A DNA stretch of 7,240 nt, taken from the NCBI GenBank assembly GCA_030641585.1, contig DAOWHE010000043.1, positions 1-7,240 of the forward strand, written 5' to 3'. This DNA comes from Dehalococcoidales bacterium. Lineage in GTDB: Bacteria; Chloroflexota; Dehalococcoidia; Dehalococcoidales; ARS1013. This document shows, one piece after another, positions 5,183-7,240 of this stretch; the stretch's first letter is position 1, and each line of letters starts with the position of its first letter. Both the position numbers and the translations under genes were made by a program. The notes beneath the pieces were generated by a model. It worked only from the letters and a program-made list of their open reading frames with translations. It did not search any database and had not been told where the DNA came from.

Positions 5183-5368
5183 ATGCCGGTAGTTATCGTG
5201 GAAACGTGGGAAGGAAAGTCCATTGAACAAAAGAAGCAGCTGGTGGTGGGTATAACCTCGGTAATAGCAAAAATTGGCATCCCCCCGGACCAGATTCATA
5301 TCATCATCAAGGATAACCCCAAGCACAACTGGGCAACCGGAGGCAAGCTGGCTTCAGAAGAGCCTTAA
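5183..5368 (+). CDS. 4-oxalocrotonate tautomerase-family protein with altered active site
   Basis: This 61-residue protein has the family hallmarks: Met-Pro at the N-terminus (Pro1 is the catalytic base once Met is removed), the WEGKSIEQKKQLV segment, the IHIIIKD strand and a GGKLAS end, at the usual length. The start at ATG 5183 is fixed by Met-Pro and by AAGGAGAAGG (5168-5177). Compared with Pseudomonas 4-oxalocrotonate tautomerase (recalled sequence, counting from Pro1), Arg11 is Lys, the Arg39 position is His38, and Phe50 is Trp49. Since both arginines bind the dicarboxylate substrate in the classical enzyme, a different small substrate or a promiscuous tautomerase role is likely. No aromatic meta-cleavage genes are nearby. 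It ends the four-gene cluster and faces the acetyltransferase gene, 48 bases apart. Confidence 0.88.
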   Translation: MPVVIVETWEGKSIEQKKQLVVGITSVIAKIGIPPDQIHIIIKDNPKHNWATGGKLASEEP

Positions 5369-5416
5369 GACAGATCGCAATTACTAAAAGCTAAAAAGTT
5401 CCCTGGCAAACTGGTG

Positions 5417-6028
5417 CTATGGGGCAATCTGATAGAGGGCTATGCTCCATTTTCTGGAGTGAGCCTGCTTTAACCGGTTCAGGTTTTCCTGAAAAGCAGC
5501 CGAGCCTATGTCCTCAACAGTCATTACCACCGCATCCTCTCTGTTATCTGAATAGTAGCCGCGGCGTAGCCTTGTTTCTACAAAACCATACTTACGATAG
5601 AGGCTCAGGGCAGCGGTATTGGAGGCACGTACTTCCAGAGTGATAAGAAGCGAGTTCAGCTTTATAGCCAGGTCTATAAGGGATATAAGAAGTAGCTCCC
5701 CTATCCCCTTTCGGCGGTAGGACTGCCGTACGGCAATGTTGATGATATGGGCTTCCCCAGCCATAATCCATAAGCCAGCAAAAGTAACAATATATTGCCT
5801 GCCTGGTGGAGCCACTTTATTTCTGGGGACAGGCCTTCTTGAAGCCGCTTCTACTAAAGCCCCGTCAACCATCTTTTGATCATCGTAGGCTACGATATAA
5901 TGGACTAGCGGGCTTTTAAGTTCACGCTGATAGTTGGTTGGCGGCAACATGGTAGGAAAGGCTTCTCGGTCGATCTCAGTGACCTGGGCAATATCTTCCC
6001 GATGTATCAAACGCACACAGTAGGACAA
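5417..6028 (-). CDS. rimI: RimI-like GNAT N-acetyltransferase with an inserted segment
   Basis: This is a 203-residue GNAT-fold protein. It contains INIAVRQSYRRKGIGELLL (residues 96-114, with the acetyl-CoA loop RRKGIG at 105-110), LEVRASNTAALSLYRKYGF (131-149) and RRGYYSDNREDAVVM, the order and wording typical of RimI, which acetylates the N-terminal alanine of ribosomal protein S18. RimI of E. coli is 148 residues; the extra length here is an insert of about 25-30 residues between strands in the N-terminal half (about 57-85) and a C-terminal extension of about 30 residues. The likely start is TTG (6028-6026), preceded on the minus strand by GGGGGTG with five bases between; a GTG four codons later is an alternative. 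The substrate could differ from S18, since GNAT proteins vary widely. An AGCATAT/ATATGCT inverted repeat (6093-6099, 6115-6121) lies upstream and could be regulatory, though weakly supported. Confidence 0.85.
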   Translation of the reverse strand: MSYCVRLIHREDIAQVTEIDREAFPTMLPPTNYQRELKSPLVHYIVAYDDQKMVDGALVEAASRRPVPRNKVAPPGRQYIVTFAGLWIMAGEAHIINIAVRQSYRRKGIGELLLISLIDLAIKLNSLLITLEVRASNTAALSLYRKYGFVETRLRRGYYSDNREDAVVMTVEDIGSAAFQENLNRLKQAHSRKWSIALYQIAP

Positions 6029-6157
6029 GCTCCCACCCCCGAAAATGGACTAATCTTGGAACTGCTAACAATACTAACCCTTCTTTAATTGTAGCATATT
6101 TGATTTTCAACACCATATGCTCTATTACGCGAACCCTCTAGATATTATAGTTACAAG

Positions 6158-6748
6158 TTAGAGAGCCTCATCTTGAGGCTCTCTCTTTGTTTTAGCTACC
6201 GCCTGCTCTATCTTTTTTACACCAGTGCAGTGCTCCCATTCACTGTAAACACAGCCACAGTACTGCTGGCGGTAAAGACTTAATGGCTTGGTCATACGGC
6301 GACTATCCGAGTAGCGCTTTCTGAGGTCAGCATAAAGGAAGGCTACGGATTTCTCCCTAGCCAACCTGTCGCCAGTCTCATGGAGCAGGTTATGCTCCTG
6401 GTGAGGACTGATAAGCAGGCTGGTGGTAAAAGAGTTAAAGCCCATCTTAATAGCGGTCTCTGCTGTTTTTAGTAGGCGAAGCCGAAAACAATACCGGCAG
6501 CGCTCCGACTCATGCCCCACTACCCGGCAGAAGTAGTCTATTATGTCATAGCCCTCAGTTATAACCAGCGGAAAATCCATCTGCCCAGCCAGAGAGCGCA
6601 TTGCTTCCAGGCGGTGCTGGTGCTCGGTATAGGGGTGGATATTGGGGTTATACCACAGGGTGCTGACTTCATATCCCTGCCGCCGCCAGTAATGAACGGT
6701 ATAGGCAGTGCAGTGGGCGCAGCAGCAGTGAACTAGAACAGAGCTCAT
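6158..6748 (-). CDS. queH: QueH epoxyqueuosine reductase (formerly DUF208)
   Basis: This 196-residue protein carries the QueH signature. The N-terminus reads VLVHCCCAHC (C8, C9, C10, C13), followed by WYNPNIHPYTEHQHR, then ERCRYCFRLRL (C84, C87), TTSLLISPHQ, and YRQQYCGCVYSE (C164, C166). QueH reduces epoxyqueuosine to queuosine at position 34 of tRNAs with GUN anticodons, the last step of queuosine synthesis, and is unrelated to QueG; its conserved cysteines bind an Fe-S cluster and a second iron site. The length is normal and all expected motifs are present. The gene follows ruvB on the same strand with a 124-base gap that contains repeat copy 2, so the two are probably cotranscribed. The ATG start has only a weak upstream site (GTAGAA). 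The last codons are written in a strong hairpin (see 6160-6184). Confidence 0.93.
   Translation of the reverse strand: MSSVLVHCCCAHCTAYTVHYWRRQGYEVSTLWYNPNIHPYTEHQHRLEAMRSLAGQMDFPLVITEGYDIIDYFCRVVGHESERCRYCFRLRLLKTAETAIKMGFNSFTTSLLISPHQEHNLLHETGDRLAREKSVAFLYADLRKRYSDSRRMTKPLSLYRQQYCGCVYSEWEHCTGVKKIEQAVAKTKREPQDEAL
6160..6184 (+). terminator. Strong hairpin inside the queH 3' end, terminator-like on the plus strand
   Basis: A perfect 11-bp stem (6160-6170 with 6174-6184, AGAGAGCCTCA against TGAGGCTCTCT) closes on a TCT triloop. On the plus strand it is followed at once by CTTTGTTTT, giving the shape of an intrinsic terminator. That strand has no gene here, so it would stop antisense read-through from the tautomerase cluster. 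On the minus strand the hairpin covers the last codons and stop of queH but lacks a T-tract after it; it could still terminate or stabilise the queH mRNA. Confidence 0.45.
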
Positions 6749-6804
6749 TTCTACAATCTTAGCTTTTTCACAGGTTGTTTATCAAGGGTAGACTGTTTGG
6801 TAAC

Positions 6805-6860
6805 CTATCCCCCTGACCCCCTTCCCTTTGAAGGAGAGGGGGACAAAGGGGGTGAGATAG
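6805..6860. repeat. G/C-rich palindromic repeat, copy 2, between ruvB and queH
   Basis: Two C5 tracts (6809-6813, 6817-6821) face two G5 tracts (6838-6842, 6848-6852) around a CCCTTTGAAGG centre, flanked by CTAT and ATAG. The whole forms an imperfect palindrome of 56 bases with an internal loop. The order GAGGGGGACAAAGGGGGTGA parallels AAGGGGATAAAGGGGATAG of the copy at 3422-3496. It lies just after the ruvB stop. The minus strand also has G3, G5 and G5 tracts with short loops but only a GG as fourth tract. Confidence 0.6.
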
Positions 6861-6872
6861 ATAAAGAACTCT

Positions 6873-7240
6873 TTACCACAGGGTCGGCTGAGGCGGTTTT
6901 TCTTTTCTACCGGGCAGACCGAGGTGCTGATATGCCAGTTGAGTAGCCAGTCGCCCACGGGGAGTTCGTTCCAGAAAACCCAGCTGCAGTAGATAGGGCT
7001 CATAGACATCCATAATAGTGTCTGCCTCCTCACTGATAGAGGCGGCGATAGTATCCAGTCCCACCGGACCACCGTTAAACTTGTCAATAATGGTACGTAG
7101 CACCTTGTGGTCTACTTCATCCAGTCCTATCTGGTCGACTTCCAACTTGGATAAAGCTTCAACAGCCACTGCCTGGGTCACGATACCATCTGCCCTCACC
7201 TGAGCATAGTCTCTGACTCGCTTGAGCAGTCGGTTAGCCA
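6873..7240 (-). CDS. ruvB: RuvB Holliday-junction branch-migration helicase, C-terminal part (runs off the right edge)
   Basis: The last 121 codons of ruvB are visible; the gene continues beyond the right edge. RuvB is the hexameric AAA+ motor that, with RuvA, drives branch migration of Holliday junctions during recombination and repair. The visible part starts in the sensor-2 region (ANRLLKRVRDYAQVRADG) and continues through the winged-helix DNA-binding domain: LDEVDHKVLRTIIDKF, GGPVGLDTIAASISEE, then VYEPYLLQLGFLERTPRGR and ATQLAYQHLGL. These are near-textbook RuvB sequences. The Walker A and B motifs lie in the roughly 220 missing residues. The C-terminus after HLGL is a short tail of basic and proline residues. 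The gene is followed by repeat copy 2 and then queH. Confidence 0.96.
   Translation of the reverse strand, partial: ANRLLKRVRDYAQVRADGIVTQAVAVEALSKLEVDQIGLDEVDHKVLRTIIDKFNGGPVGLDTIAASISEEADTIMDVYEPYLLQLGFLERTPRGRLATQLAYQHLGLPGRKEKPPQPTLW

Noticed and set aside
6093..6121. AGCATAT/ATATGCT inverted repeat upstream of the rimI-like gene
   Set aside because: Seven-base AT-rich arms with a 15-base gap and no good promoter beside them; not strong enough for a separate regulatory call.
1..7240. CRISPR array, tRNA/rRNA genes, transposase or prophage genes
   Set aside because: No regularly spaced direct repeats, no cloverleaf or rRNA-like sequence, and no such protein motifs were seen on either strand.

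Overview
The window looks like a stretch of chromosome from an anaerobic bacterium, most plausibly an uncultivated member of the Dehalococcoidia (Chloroflexota). The basis is family resemblance, not a search: a stand-alone bacterial Elp3 of the Dehalococcoides type, a free-standing desulforedoxin, QueH next to RuvB, and short G-rich/C-rich palindromic repeats between genes. There are no rRNA or tRNA genes, CRISPR arrays, transposases or phage genes.

Layout. The left edge holds the first 52 codons of a RecB-type PD-(D/E)XK nuclease on the minus strand, divergent from a plus-strand thiol-redox operon: ccdA, a TlpA/ResA-like thioredoxin lipoprotein, and a small four-cysteine protein of unknown function. 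Convergent to these is elp3 (minus). Divergent from elp3 is a SAM methyltransferase whose motifs resemble the eukaryotic Trm9/ALKBH8 wobble-uridine methyltransferases. Next comes a plus-strand cluster with four closely spaced genes: a half-size ArsP-like permease, a zinc-ribbon protein, a 40-residue desulforedoxin and a 4-oxalocrotonate-tautomerase-like protein. Three minus-strand genes close the window: a RimI-like acetyltransferase, queH and the 3' part of ruvB.

How the genes work together. CcdA would carry reducing equivalents across the membrane to the TlpA-like protein; the four-cysteine protein probably belongs to the same redox unit. Elp3 makes the cm5 group at U34 of tRNA, and Trm9-type enzymes methyl-esterify that group, so the adjacent divergent pair may be a two-gene mcm5U-type wobble modification pathway in a bacterium. 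This is the most interesting inference here. QueH adds a second wobble-base pathway (queuosine). The small redox cluster may serve metal or oxidative stress handling, but its substrate is unknown.

Non-coding structure. Two related G/C-rich palindromic repeats lie at 3422-3496 and 6805-6860. The first abuts the methyltransferase start, supplies its likely ribosome binding site, and contains a four-tract G-quadruplex motif. Palindromes overlap the predicted promoters of ccdA and of the permease cluster. A strong hairpin is embedded in the last codons of queH.
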